Assembly (NCBI GenBank): GCA_905160935.1
Contig: CAJHZI010000414.1
Span: 1,637,501 to 1,701,500, forward strand
Source: Enchytraeus crypticus
Taxonomy: Eukaryota > Annelida > Clitellata > Enchytraeida > Enchytraeidae
Length of the DNA stretch: 64,000 bases
Reading direction: 5' to 3'
Shown: positions 21,065 to 33,584 of the stretch, in pieces
How the letters are laid out: every line of letters begins with the position of its first letter
Position numbering within the stretch: the first letter of the stretch is position 1
Program-made: the position numbers and the translations under genes
Notes under the pieces: model-generated
What the model saw: only the letters and a program-made list of their open reading frames with translations
Told to the model about the DNA's origin: nothing
Database searches by the model: none

Positions 21065-22830
21065 TACACTTAGATTTTTGAATCATACAAATGTAGGCTT
21101 TAATGGATGAGGAGGACGTCATTGCATCCATTGCATTATTTTTAGAACCTGCAGAATAATTTATTATATGTAAAAATTGTATTTATTTGTAGTGTTCATA
21201 CACAGATGTATCCCATACTAGTATTTGTGAGTTTTGTTTTGAGTGCCATTAGTTATAAGTCTGCCTTTACTGCATTTGTTGTATTTTAATATTAATATTT
21301 ATTCTGTATATGCTAATTTATCCGTAATTGATTTATTTATTTAATTAAACACTGTAATACGAATATTTATTTCTTGCTGAAATTTATCATTTTGTGATAT
21401 CAACTATTTACAGATTAATTATTTTTGCGTTGTAGGTTTAAGCATCAAAAATTGAACGAGATAAATATTGAGATATTATTAAGTTTTCTTTATATAAGTC
21501 AGGATTATTGTATGGATGTCCAATTAAACAGCAGGAATGTCTCTTTCTGGACCTATTGCTTCCCATAATTTGACTTCTGTGGTCGCCATCATATCCGTGC
21601 AGACATGTAAATTGTTTTTTCTTCGAAAAGCGACTTTTAGCAATTGCCACCTGCAAATACTGAATTTCATTTGTCTAGCAGTGAGATATATTATAATTAT
21701 TAGTATAATTTTAGTCATCTATTTGTAGAACCTATTTTGTAAATACTTTCTTTAAGGTGCAAAGGCCTAAATTGAAAATCAAGACAAAGTTTGATTGTAG
21801 TGAAATAAACTTGTTTTATTTTGTTAGAATTACAGTAAATTATAATATGACTGAAAGTTAGAAATTTATGCATGATGTCAATAATAAGAGCCATTTTTTA
21901 TATTTTGTTCTTAGTTAATTCTTCTACTGTTGAAAGGACTCTCAAACTCTCAAAGTAATATGTAATATAGTGTGGAAATTTGTTACTAAATTTTATGCCT
22001 CTTTTACAAATTAAATATACCAATTGTTTGATCATCTTTAATTATATTTATTATATATTTTGTTATTATAATATTGGTGCTGAAGTTTTTTAAAAATCTC
22101 AATTAACTGTATATCTTACATGTATACCTGTTATCTGTGCCTCGTTCAATTTTGATATATTTATCTTTTCTGATGACTTTTTGTAAATTAATGTGCTAAT
22201 TGTTTCTCGTATTGTTAATCTTAGATCCATGTAGCATATACCTATTTTGATACATGTGAGCAGTGACATTGTTATTCTATTACTCTTTCATTTCTACTGC
22301 TGGTAGTTGTACAAATAGTGCCATGTTTTATTTATTGGGCTAACCAGAATGTAGCAGTATTGTAGCAACCAAGTTTGACATGCGCTGTCGTATCACTGAT
22401 GTTATTCGATGTTAGTCATATTTTATACTGTTGTTTATTTTAGATAGTTTGTTGTTGCTATAAATTTTCGTAGTCTGTAGTTCTCTGGTTGGTTATTGTT
22501 TTGAACTGATTTGTTATTTTATTGTTGCCGTGAATTCTTGCCAGTTTGCCTTTTCGTTGATGTGATAAGCGTAGAGTTGTCAGTGTTAATACAAGCTTAG
22601 TACTAAAACTCTCATACACCTTCACTGATACAGTCTGTGATGCTTAAAGTGACGTTAAACTTTTAAACTTTTTTGCTTCTCTGATATCATCCGATGATTT
22701 GTCCAGCTTGTCCTGGACATAGTCATCATTGAATCAAAGTTCTGATTTATTGATACTTGGTAATTTGCTTCGGTGTAACATCAAGTTACTCACTGTGCTG
22801 GACTGCCACATTTATTCACTGTGTTCTGTT
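19985..22830 (+). other. foxo 3' UTR and downstream sequence
   Basis: AT-rich with no further coding exon seen. A candidate polyadenylation hexamer AATAAA is at 21804-21809. A TA microsatellite occupies 20997-21058. The extent of the 3' UTR is not determinable here. Confidence 0.5.
20997..21066. repeat. (TA)n microsatellite
   Basis: About 60 bp of uninterrupted TA, ending in TACATATATACA. Confidence 0.95.
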
Positions 22831-22837
22831 GCAATAA

Positions 22838-23562
22838 GTCATGCGGAATCCATTACGTGCCTGTGTGTAATAGGCTGTAATTACGTGCCTGTGTGTAATA
22901 TGCTGTAATTACGTGCCTGTGTGTAATAGGCTGTAATTACGTGCCTGTGTGTAATAAGCTGTAATTATGTGCCTGTGTGTTATAGGCTGTAATTACGTGC
23001 CTATGCGTTATAGGCTGTAATTACGTGCATGTTTGTAATAGGCTGTAATTACGTGCCTGTATGTAATAGGCTGTAATTACGTGCTAGTGTTTAATAGGCT
23101 GTAATTACGTGCCTATGTGTAATAGGCTGTAATTACGTGCCTATGTGTAATAGGCTGTAATTACGTGCCTGTGTGTAATAGGCTGTAATTACGTGCCTGT
23201 GTGTAATAAGCTGTAATTATGTGCCTGTGTGTTATAGGCTGTAATTACGTGCCTATGCGTTATAGGCTGTAATTACGTGCATGTTTGTAATAGGCTGTAA
23301 TTACGTGCCTGTATGTAATAGGCTGTAATTACGTGCTAGTGTTTAATAGGCTGTAATTACGTGCCTATGTGTAATAGGCTGTAATTACGTGCCTATGTGT
23401 AATAGGCTGTAATTACGTGCCTGTGTGTAATAGGCTGTAATTACGTGCCTATGCGTTATAGGCTGTAATTACGTGCCTAAGCGTTATAGGCTGTAATTAC
23501 GTGCCTGTGTGTAATAGGCTGTAATTGCGTGCCTGCATGTAATAAGCTGTAATTACGTTGCT
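22838..23562. repeat. 28-bp minisatellite with 252-bp higher-order period
   Basis: About 25 copies of a 28-bp unit (AATAGGCTGTAATTACGTGC plus CTGTGTGT). A block of nine variant units, recognisable by AATAAGCTGTAATTATG and GTGCTAGTGTTT variants, appears at about 22951 and again, in the same order, 252 bp later at about 23203, showing a block duplication. Confidence 0.97.
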
Positions 23563-23934
23563 GTAATTATTGAAGCGCTACTAAATCCTCTGAATTAATG
23601 GAACACAATGCCTGTCGAAGGCCTACCAGTCTCGATCCATGGTGTAAGGGCACTGGTGAAGAATATATTGTTTGCTAAGTAAGATTATATTGTTAGTTAA
23701 GTGTTAGTCACAATATATTATATGCATGTTAAACCTTGCACTGGAGTTCTGACTTATTTTTATTATCTAAATGGACTATCATTGATGGATCTGCAGAGTC
23801 TTTAATCTAGTTCAGACGTTAATTATTTTGCAGTATATCATTTTGTCATATTTCGTTTTAAAAGTTATGATTGGGATTTATCTGAAAGCTAAGCAGTGTG
23901 GTTGTCTTGTAGTAGACACACGACAGTTCTTGTC

Positions 23935-24135
23935 TGGACGCGTAAACGAGCGCCCATGAATGGAGCATCATACACAGCTGCTTGTAGGCTAAAACCTTAG
24001 GGCAGCAATGGAGCATCATACGCAGCTGTTTGTAGACTAAAACCTTAGGACAGCAATGGAGTAGCATTCACAGCTACTTGTAGGCTAACACTTTAGGGCA
24101 GCATACACAGTTGTTTGTAGGCTAACACCTTTGGG
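23935..24135. repeat. Tandem repeat of about 50 bp
   Basis: Four diverged copies of a unit containing ACACAGCTGCTTGTAGGCTA, AAACCTTAGGGCAGC and AATGGAGCATCATAC. The spacing falls from about 55 to 40 bp towards the right. Confidence 0.9.
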
Positions 24136-24335
24136 CAGCTACGAAGTTGATGAGGACTAAAGTTATTAGAGTTGTAGTATTAAAATTAAGAAGCTTTCCC
24201 ATACAGAGATATCTGGATGATACAGCCTTAAGTGGCTCTAGTAAACATACTAATAGTGTAGATTGGATTTAGTTGATTTGCAGAAGTCTATAGTTTGATA
24301 TAATGTTATACGGTATAGCTTATCGCTAAGCAGTA

Positions 24336-24338
24336 TAT

Positions 24339-24401
<63 letters not shown>

Positions 24402-24420
24402 TACACACACATGTATATAT
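24336..24420. repeat. (TA)n microsatellite
   Basis: About 65 bp of TA followed by ACACACACATG and ATATAT, downstream (in HUNK orientation) of the HUNK 3' end. Confidence 0.95.
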
Positions 24421-24697
24421 GCAATATATACAATATTATTATTGCAAGTATATTACTTTAAAAAATTATAAACATTTTCTTTGGACACTAATTTTTGGGC
24501 GCGTACTGCGCTAGTAAATTATTTTATTTCAAATAGAAATGAAAATTACTTAATAGGAATGTCAATAAAATTATGTAGCGTAATTCTATTGTTAGCAAGC
24601 ACATATAACAATACATTTCGGGTTTCATTATCAGTTATAAACTTATCAACCTTATCACTTATCAAGCGTTCTGTCGTTTGATCTGGGCACCTTTATA

Positions 24698-24703
24698 TTT
24701 ATT
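24698..24703 (-). promoter_or_regulatory. Candidate polyadenylation signal of HUNK
   Basis: TTTATT on the plus strand (AATAAA on the minus strand) about 345 bp past the HUNK stop codon. Its use is inferred from position only. Confidence 0.35.
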
Positions 24704-24854
24704 TGACAATCTTAACTGTAGAACTTCTAGCGTGTGACTTGTTCATAAATTACTTACACTTTTTTAGAATATACAGATTGCCTCTACTTTTTTGATTATA
24801 TTAGCATTGAAACACGCAACAGGCAGTTTATGTTCCATCTACTGGCGGCAGTTT

Positions 24855-25018
24855 AACTGACAGTGGCTTCAAAGGTAGTAAAGTTAGTGTTATAACGTCA
24901 GTTTCTTCACTCGAAAGCAACTCCTCTGGAACAGAAAATCCTATATCACAACTCAACCTCGAACCTGCAACCACTCGCTCAAGAAGCGAGTTCTCTACCA
25001 CTGCATCACAAGGCATTT
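24855..25018 (-). repeat. SINE with SINE-1 tail but a different tRNA-like head, in the HUNK 3' UTR
   Basis: On the minus strand it starts with a tRNA-like head: A-box-like TGCAGTGGTAGAGA, an anticodon-type stem-loop (CTCGC TTCTTGA GCGAG) and B-box-like GGTTCGAGG. It then ends in the same tail as the SINE-1 family (GCTTTCGAGTGA, GAAACTGACGTTA, ACTTTACTACC). The head is not the SINE-1 head. It begins about 30 bp after the HUNK stop. Confidence 0.7.
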
Positions 25019-25046
25019 CTTAAAAACTACATGTATGTACCAATAA

Positions 25047-25802
25047 TTAGTTATATGATTTTTTACCCCACAAAGAGTGTCTAATAGGAGAATTTTTTTC
25101 TTCATTTCCCGGAGACTTCTCGAATTGATTCCAGCTGGAGAAGCGTTTAAGCACCTTCACTCGACCAGAGTTGCTTACTTTCGGTTTTGACGCAACAATA
25201 TTTTCCACAAGTTTCGTTGACTGAGGCTGACGGTTGTGTTGCTGCTTGGCAGGTTGCTGCAATGCCGTATTGTCGATACTCTCAGCCCGCCTTGTGATGA
25301 ACTTAAAGGAAAGAATGGAACCTTTCTTCGACAGGATTCTGCTCTTCTTTTTATTGTTACCCGTTTCAGAACCTTCTACGCTAGTTGGGCCACTGTTCAG
25401 TAAAACTGGGCTATTGAAAACACTATTCGTTACAGCTGAGTTGACTAGAGTATGGTTCATTAGACTAGAGTAATTTAGATCATTGTTTATTGGGCTAGAA
25501 TTAATTGGATCCATAATCACTGGGCCTGATTTAATTGGTCCAATGTGACGCATTGGCGATAAGGATCCTTGACCTTCGATGCGAGACTCAAAGCCCCTTG
25601 CATCAGGTTGACCTTGAGGCGACCTGTGATTGGTTGGTTTGCTTCTGTGTGATCTTTTAACAAAAGTCGTCCCCTCCTCTGAAGAAGGAATAAGATTTTC
25701 TTCGCTGTTGCGAGTGTTTAAGATCCCGTCCACTGATTTACTTGTTTTGTAGGGTGGACGGACTTTTCTGCTTCCGGTAGTTCCTGATTTCTCGTTGACA
25801 AC
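25047..25802 (-). CDS. HUNK: HUNK terminal exon
   Basis: 251 codons plus TAA (25047-25049), phase 0 in, after acceptor CATACAG. Encodes [13 protein letters not shown], a Ser/Asn/Pro-rich stretch with a run of PIN/PVI/LMN repeats, then [18 protein letters not shown], a basic conserved-looking block, ending KKSYN. Confidence 0.9.
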   Translation of the reverse strand, partial: VVNEKSGTTGSRKVRPPYKTSKSVDGILNTRNSEENLIPSSEEGTTFVKRSHRSKPTNHRSPQGQPDARGFESRIEGQGSLSPMRHIGPIKSGPVIMDPINSSPINNDLNYSSLMNHTLVNSAVTNSVFNSPVLLNSGPTSVEGSETGNNKKKSRILSKKGSILSFKFITRRAESIDNTALQQPAKQQHNRQPQSTKLVENIVASKPKVSNSGRVKVLKRFSSWNQFEKSPGNEEKNSPIRHSLWGKKSYN

Positions 25803-27870
25803 CTGTATGGGAATAGGAAAAAGCGATGATAATGATTATCTGGTAATTAGCATCAGTAATGTAATAAATGGTATAATATTGCTAAAAATGATCGATATTG
25901 TGTCAGTTAAATCTATACAACTTAGCTGAGAAATGGAAAGCTAAATTGCGACTTTTATCTCTTGTGAAATATCATTTTCTAATCATTTTAGATAAAAATC
26001 AAACTATAATTCTTCCTGAAAATGGAAATCAATCGCAGTTACAAATCAATACACGACTCGATCAATAATGATTTAGTAGGTTGTGATAACGTTAGTATCG
26101 TTTCCATAATCATTAAATTTCTGGAGAGAATGCATTACCAAATAAGAAGAAAGGTTGGATGGGACACATTCTAAGGGTAGAAAGTAGCCTATACTAAAAG
26201 AGACCTTAGAAAGCAGAATGAAAGGAAATAGAGGCAGAGGCAGGTGAGATTAGAAATGATAGATAATTTAAAGATCCACTCCTATGTGGGCATGAAGAGG
26301 AAAGCGGAAGACAGAGAAGAGGGGAGGCGTTATATACCCTGGACCTGCCAGTAGGCAGTGCACTGAGGGAGAGAAATAATCTGCTGAAATTCTTACTGAG
26401 CATGAAAGCGGACTTTGAGAAGGATTTTTATACCTTGAACCTGCCGTTTGGCTAAACACATAGGCCTAATAGAGATATAATTCAGCTCATCGACTTAATG
26501 TTTGGCTCGACAGTGCTCAATGTTGTAGTCGACGGCACTATAGCATCTATAATCCTATTGTTTGTTATTGATATGCATTCCAATACATGTGTAGATATGA
26601 AAGTGCTGCTAGTTTAGGCTTTATCATTTAGCTCTCAGCAATAATCAAGCGAAAGAGACCCACCTCATTGGTCGGCTCTGGAGCGCCTACGCTGGGTTTA
26701 GCGAAGTGCTGGCGCGAAGATTTTCCCGGTTGTTTCTGTTGTTGATATTTCGGTTGTTTATGTTGTTGTTGTTGTCGCACTGTGTTGGGAGCGTCACACT
26801 CTCTTCCTAGGAGGGGTGAGAACCTCCTCACTCCTGTGATGGAGATGTTGGTGTCGACATTTGATAGTTCGTTGGTCTCAACAGAGTTCTGACAAATCTT
26901 AAGTTTACCTGTAACCAAACAACGATGAACTTCAATACAAATTTTTCTTAGCTAGATTTCGTCTAAGCGAGCAGTAGTTCTTGACGCAAAATCATATATT
27001 ATCTGTACTACCTCGCTTCTTTACGAACACCCAATTCAGTAAGAGAATAAATATATACCTTCTTATGAGAAAGATGAAGTACAGTTAGTCTGGGGTAGAT
27101 GCTTGGCTCTCATTAAGACAATAGGTAGTTAATCAGTACTGATTAATCTTAGAAGTAGACTTATATGTTTCGCATAGCATAACTAAATAAGGAAAGACAG
27201 CACTTTTGAGATATCTGGATGGATCATGTTTTTTTAATCCACTTTTGGAACATCTAAAGTACAAGATGATGTCCGCATACTTACAGTTTCAAAGTCAGCT
27301 ATTACATGTAGGCCTATAGTGCGATATAAACACTCTTGAATGCCCTAACCTTCATATTCGATACAGAATCTTTAGTTTAATATTTTGCAGCAAAATATCG
27401 ACATCCTACCTAAATGTAACTTAAACAACGTAATGCTTAGTATCCGTTATACTAGCTCTGTTTAGCCATCGACACCTTTATATATAGCACCATTATATGA
27501 AAAATTATATATTCATTATATAGAAGTCCATGGTTAAGCCCTCTCTAGCGAAATCCATTAACTATTAGAACATATCATTGCACAACATCTGCAACTTTGT
27601 ATATCAACAAAACGTAAGTGCTGGTAGTAAACATAGTGCTGGTAGCGCTACCCACCTGTTTTATCCTGCTGAATGTTGCTAACTCTTGACATAGTGGGTG
27701 ATCTGCAGATGCTTATAGGGGACTGAGAATCTTTCCTATCAAAGCCCTTCAAGCTCAGAGCATCTAAATTGTCTTCAGCAACCTGGCACAATAAAGTTAA
27801 TATTAAAACTTATATTCTAATGTTTTAGTAATACTTATCTTTATCACTTTCTCTCTTTCTGTCTCTCTCT

Positions 27871-27926
<56 letters not shown>

Positions 27927-29300
27927 GCTTCTAATGAAATTATAATCCCGTTCACGTTAATCCTCAATTACATTCACAATAGAGAACTCCAAAGATCAAA
28001 AGTTCTATAGCATATCAACAGTTTTATTTCATGGACACACAGTTTAATTTTCAAGAGGGTCAGTATAACTTCTCAGAGCCCCCAGTTACCTTGCTCAGTA
28101 ACTATATCAGTACCTGGGCTAGATGCCACTTACAAAATTTGCGCAGTTGTTGGTTGGTTTATTCTCAGTTGTTAAGATGATCAGATCAATATTTATGTAA
28201 GACTAACCTCCTAAATTACTTCTTTTATAGTACTGTATTGCGAGCAGCTGTGGGTAGAACAACGGCCCTATTGTGCATGGAGATATATCAAGACAAGATT
28301 TTCGTAAAAATGAGAACAGAAAGCTCTTTTGCTTCTAGGCTTTCCTTTAACAGTAAACAATATAGGCCTAGTAATGCAACGTTGCTAGTTATCTTATTAT
28401 CAAATCAATTATTAATAAAGAAAAGTATTTTAATAATAAACGTCCTTTTTAATTTCATGCGTGATATTTGCACAACTAGGTATATTCTCCTACAGCCTAT
28501 CAGGACATAGCCTAATGGTTAAATTACCTGAACGTATGACACTGGACGAGAGGGTGATAGACAATTTCCGGTGATCTTAGGGCTTCGCCTAAAGGCTAGT
28601 CTCTCGTTTGGTTTAACTGCATCGTCGCCCTTCTTCTTGGCATCGCTTTCCAGATCTAATTCTTCATTTGAAAGCTGTGACAATCTTCTAACATTGAATG
28701 GTGTCGAGAGCTTCACGGAACAAGTTTTGAGGTCTTCATCGTCTTGTTCTCTCTACAATAAACACAATCTGTAAGATGTATTGCTAATCCAGGTGAATAT
28801 TTATTGCTATTAGATGTAGTGCTACAAGATGCATTGCTATAAGATGTATTGCTATAGGATGTATTGCTATACGATGTATTCATATAAGATGTATTACTAT
28901 AGGATGTATTGCTATGCTATGTATTCCTATAAGATGTATTGCTACACGATGCATTGCTATAAGTAAAATTGTTATAAGATCTATTGCTATAAGATGCATT
29001 TCTATAAGATGCATTACTATAAGATGCATTTCTATAAGATGCATTTCTATAAGATGCATTTCTATAAGATGCATTTCTATAAGGGGTATTACTATAAGGG
29101 GTATTGCTATAAGATGTATTGCTATAAGATGTATTGCTATAAGATGTATTGCTACAAGATGTATTGCTATAAGATGTATTGCTATAAGATGTATTGCTTT
29201 AAGGTGTATTGCTTGAAGGTGTAGTGCAATACGATGTATTGCTATAAGATGCATTCCTATACGATATATATTTAGATATTATATTTAGATATTATATATA

Positions 29301-29336
<36 letters not shown>

Positions 29337-29431
29337 TATATATATGTATATATATATACATGTATATATATATATATATATATATGTATATGTATATATA
29401 TATTCTCTCTAGCTGAGGAAGGCATAGGGGA

Positions 29432-29486
<55 letters not shown>

Positions 29487-29498
29487 TATAATATATAT

Positions 29499-29538
<40 letters not shown>

Positions 29539-29570
29539 TAGCTCCCCGAAGAGAGAGAGATATATAGATG

Positions 29571-29612
<42 letters not shown>

Positions 29613-30025
29613 ACCTACCTGATTGTTGGAAGACTCTGCCTCAGAAGGACCTCTGATGATCCTGGGGGACACACTCTTATCAACCCTGCTTGTTGACGGT
29701 GATCGACTGTTCGCGGGAGAGTTACAGATCGACTTCTCTGCGACCTTCAAAGCGTCGAAGTTGATCTTAGCAGCGAACTCGTCGCTAATGCTGCGCCGAG
29801 GAGCTCTCTTTTTTATTCTCTCCGCATGTGACCCTTCTTCCACCAGCTCTGAGGCTTTGTTCCTCTTACCCACCACTCGGTTACTGCCCTGCATCAAAAT
29901 AATGATTATAATAATAATATTATTGTTATTTATAATAATAATATTATTGTTATTAATAATAATAATATTATTGTTATTAATAATAATAATATTATTGTTA
30001 TTAATAATAATAATATTATTGTTAT

Positions 30026-30062
<37 letters not shown>

Positions 30063-33000
30063 TTTTTTTTTATACCCCGGTGTAAAGAACCTGGGGTTTG
30101 ATAAAAACGATTCAAGCAATACGTGCTGAATCGCCGCCCGGCTACTCGAGGTCATCAATCGGCTTAAAAGAATTGTTGAAGCAGACTGCATGAAATCTTT
30201 GCAAAGTCATGGAAAGCCTTTGCCAAAGAAAAGATGTCTCTCGCTTATCGCCGGTTTGCTCTGTGATAAGTCTGCCTATGCCATTAATAAAGTCAACTCC
30301 TTCGGGATTCATCGGGCCCATGGTTTCAATGGCCACCGGAACAACTTCATATCCTGAGGACAGATCTCGGTATTTATCCAACTTCCTAGAGGCGGCATGA
30401 ACAGCAGCTCCATCGGCTGTGACTGAAGTCGTATTCAGGTAGGAGTTTGCCATAGTGTCAATGACCGTGACGTCCCATGCGGCACATTTACCGTTGCACC
30501 AGGGCACTAAAGTCAGGCTGTCCGGACGCTTGCCGTCTGATCTGGACAACCCACTTGGTTCCTTAGAGGAAGAGATGCCTGCTCTTGAAAGTGCTCGCCA
30601 TATTAAGTCATTTAAATTGTGATGGCGAGACATTCTACCTGTGCTTCGTTTGCAGGAGAGGCCGTGGAGACCTAAAGCGTCGACTTCAGGACCGCAGGGG
30701 CACATGTGAGGCTCGCAAGTTTTCGCCCCTAAACGGAAACTAACGGCTACTCGAATCGCCTCATTGTCTAAAAAAGCCCATAAGAAGCAACAGGGAGAGC
30801 GTGAAGCCAGTCACTGCTTCTTTTGATTGATACAGCTAGGAGTCGTGCTCTGTCTACTGCATTTTATTTTGAATCTAACAGACTGTTGTAAATCCGATCC
30901 ACTATAGGACGGTCCCATGATTTCTGGTTACTGACTGAGGTAGAAGGTGGAGCACTAGATGTGAGGCATTTGGACCAAACTGACAGCGCAACGTCAATGG
31001 ATCTATCGGCAGAAAGGGAGCACTTATGTAGGATGGCGTCTTGCAACTGCCTCGTTCCCAGCGCTGATGCCAAGAAGGCTGAAGGCGCGATATGGGAAAC
31101 AAGACGAATTCCAAGACCACCCTTGCTCACCGGTAGACTGGCTTGCTGCCACTGCAAATCAGACAAATCTGCGTTGATTACGGCGCACAAGCATAGCCTA
31201 AGAGCCTCGTCGTAGTCTAAAAGACGCGGATTAGAGAAACTCGGACTAGAGCGCAGAATGTGCATAAGTTTAGGTGCACTTAATGAAAAGCGAAGGATTG
31301 TCAAAGCATCATAAGCGGCTAGCGACTTCAAGCGCGATGCTGTACGTTTGACATCCTCCAAGCGGCTAGATAAAACGGTGGTAGTAGCTTCTTCTCCAGA
31401 GAGTGGCGCGCCGAGTAGAGTACTATGGGAGAAGCCCATTGGCACAAAGGATTATTATTATTATTATTATTATTTTTATTAATAAATAAATTTACTTTAA
31501 CTTTAATTTTTTTAATAGAAATTTACGCCTTGCGTTAAAACAATCGCCTTGACGGTGTAAACAATACAAAATAATAATAACACACATTATAGTGAAATGA
31601 TCAACTATGTTGATATCTATCACTTTTAATACCACATGTTATATCCGTTAGGCAATTTAGTCCATTTTCCGTGTAGCCAGGCCAGTGAATGTCCGAGATT
31701 ACTCTCAGATCAGCGCGGCTGGGATTCGAACCCACGAGAGTTCGATTCACCTTTAGGTCTGTCATTTAAAACTTCATGACGTTATCTACACCCTTAACCA
31801 TTGCGCTATCGAGACATTCAAAAAAGCACATCTGTATACATGTATACCGCATGTACAAAGGCATATCTGATCGGATAATACATACGTAGGGAAGTATTTG
31901 CAATTTGCTTGGCAAATGCAATATTATGTCAAGGACACAGCTATTTACATTTTCTTCAATCAAGTAAATTCTATTCATGGCTTCAATTAACCTAGACCGC
32001 AGCTATATTTAGAGTTTTATTAGTAAGAACTAGAGACATACTGCATGAGCGCCTGACACTCGGCTTATCACGTGACACATATTCCACTTCCAGCATCCTA
32101 CTCATGTTTCCTTTCTTCTTATTTCTCAATCTTTGCTCTCCTTAATTAAGCGAGCGGCACTCCTTAGCACTCATTCATAGCTGCCGCAATGTGAGTGACG
32201 CTTTAGAAGCCAATTTATTCATATACCACTTCAGCAATTCCGTCATTGTCTGTAAGTATGCAGTAAGAATGACATACCAGCTTACACTCTCGCGGCTCTC
32301 ACCCTTTTCACTTTCCTTTCCTACTCTCTTTCTTTATAAATTTGGTCCAACCCTATGAGCTTCGCTGGTTTTTACCGTCACTAACTTTCGATTTAGGAAA
32401 CTGACATTAACACTAACTTTATCATTTTTATAACTCTCTCTTTCAGTGCATTGCCTGCTGGCAAGTTCATGGTATATAACGACTCTATTCATCTCTATCT
32501 TCCGTCTTTCTCTTCATGTCCACATACGAGTGGATCTTTTAATTAATATAACGTAACTGTTGGTATACCATTATTCTTGGGGGATTCGGCTTTTGACGAG
32601 GTGAGCCCCCTATGCCTTCCTCAGCTTCGACTAACCTTTACTGGGCAGGGGCGTCATTCCCTGAGAAAAAGAATCCTGTTTACCCATTAATGACAGATGT
32701 TTTTGTAACATCTGTCATTATTAACTTATTTGCTGCATTAACTTATTTAACATGCCTACAGAGCGGGGTGACAAAAAGTTTGTCATCAATTTGTTTTTGA
32801 AACGTGTATTTCTGTAGCAGTGTCATGGTCGCTGATCGGTCTTCGAGACTTCTTAATTGAGTCACTAACCTGTTTGATATTACACGATTTAATTAATTAT
32901 TGTATAAATTACTGTTTAACGGCTCATTTGTGAGAATTAGGTCATGTCTTAATAGCGTAGAGGTAACGTCATGAAGTTTTAAATGACAGATTCTGAGGTG

Positions 33001-33331
33001 AATTGAACACTCGTGGGTTCGACTCCCAGCCGCGCTGATCTGAGAGTAAAATCTCGGACATTCACTGGACTGGTTATACGGAAAATGGTCTAAATTGCCT
33101 AATGGTTTAAGCATGTAGTTTAAAAGTGATTGATATCAACATAGTTGATCATTTCACTATAATGAGTGTTTACTTTTTTCTTTGTCTGGAATGTTATTTC
33201 AGCAGATGATCTAATTTCTTCTGCTTTTTCTTCATTAATGAATCAATTTATGTCTCTCTTTCAGTCATATCTATCGTGTTTTCTATCACCATCAAGTACT
33301 CACTCTTCTGCTTTCTTTCTTCTTTTCATTT

Positions 33332-33374
<43 letters not shown>

Positions 33375-33484
33375 GTTTCTCTGTTTCTCTTTATGTAGGC
33401 CTACATTTTAATATATGCCGTACATATATGAATATACCGCGTATACCGTATATACACGTATATATATGAACATGTGTACATATA

Positions 33485-33530
<46 letters not shown>

Positions 33531-33552
33531 TATATGTATAATGTATATATAT

Positions 33553-33584
<32 letters not shown>

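Noticed and set aside
28880-29254. Open frames of 76-124 codons on both strands
   Set aside because: They are produced by the 15-bp minisatellite, whose length is a multiple of three; the predicted peptides are pure five-residue repeats and the region is an intron of HUNK.
29272-29610. Open frames rich in Tyr and Ile
   Set aside because: Translation of (TA)n; no codon structure beyond the dinucleotide.
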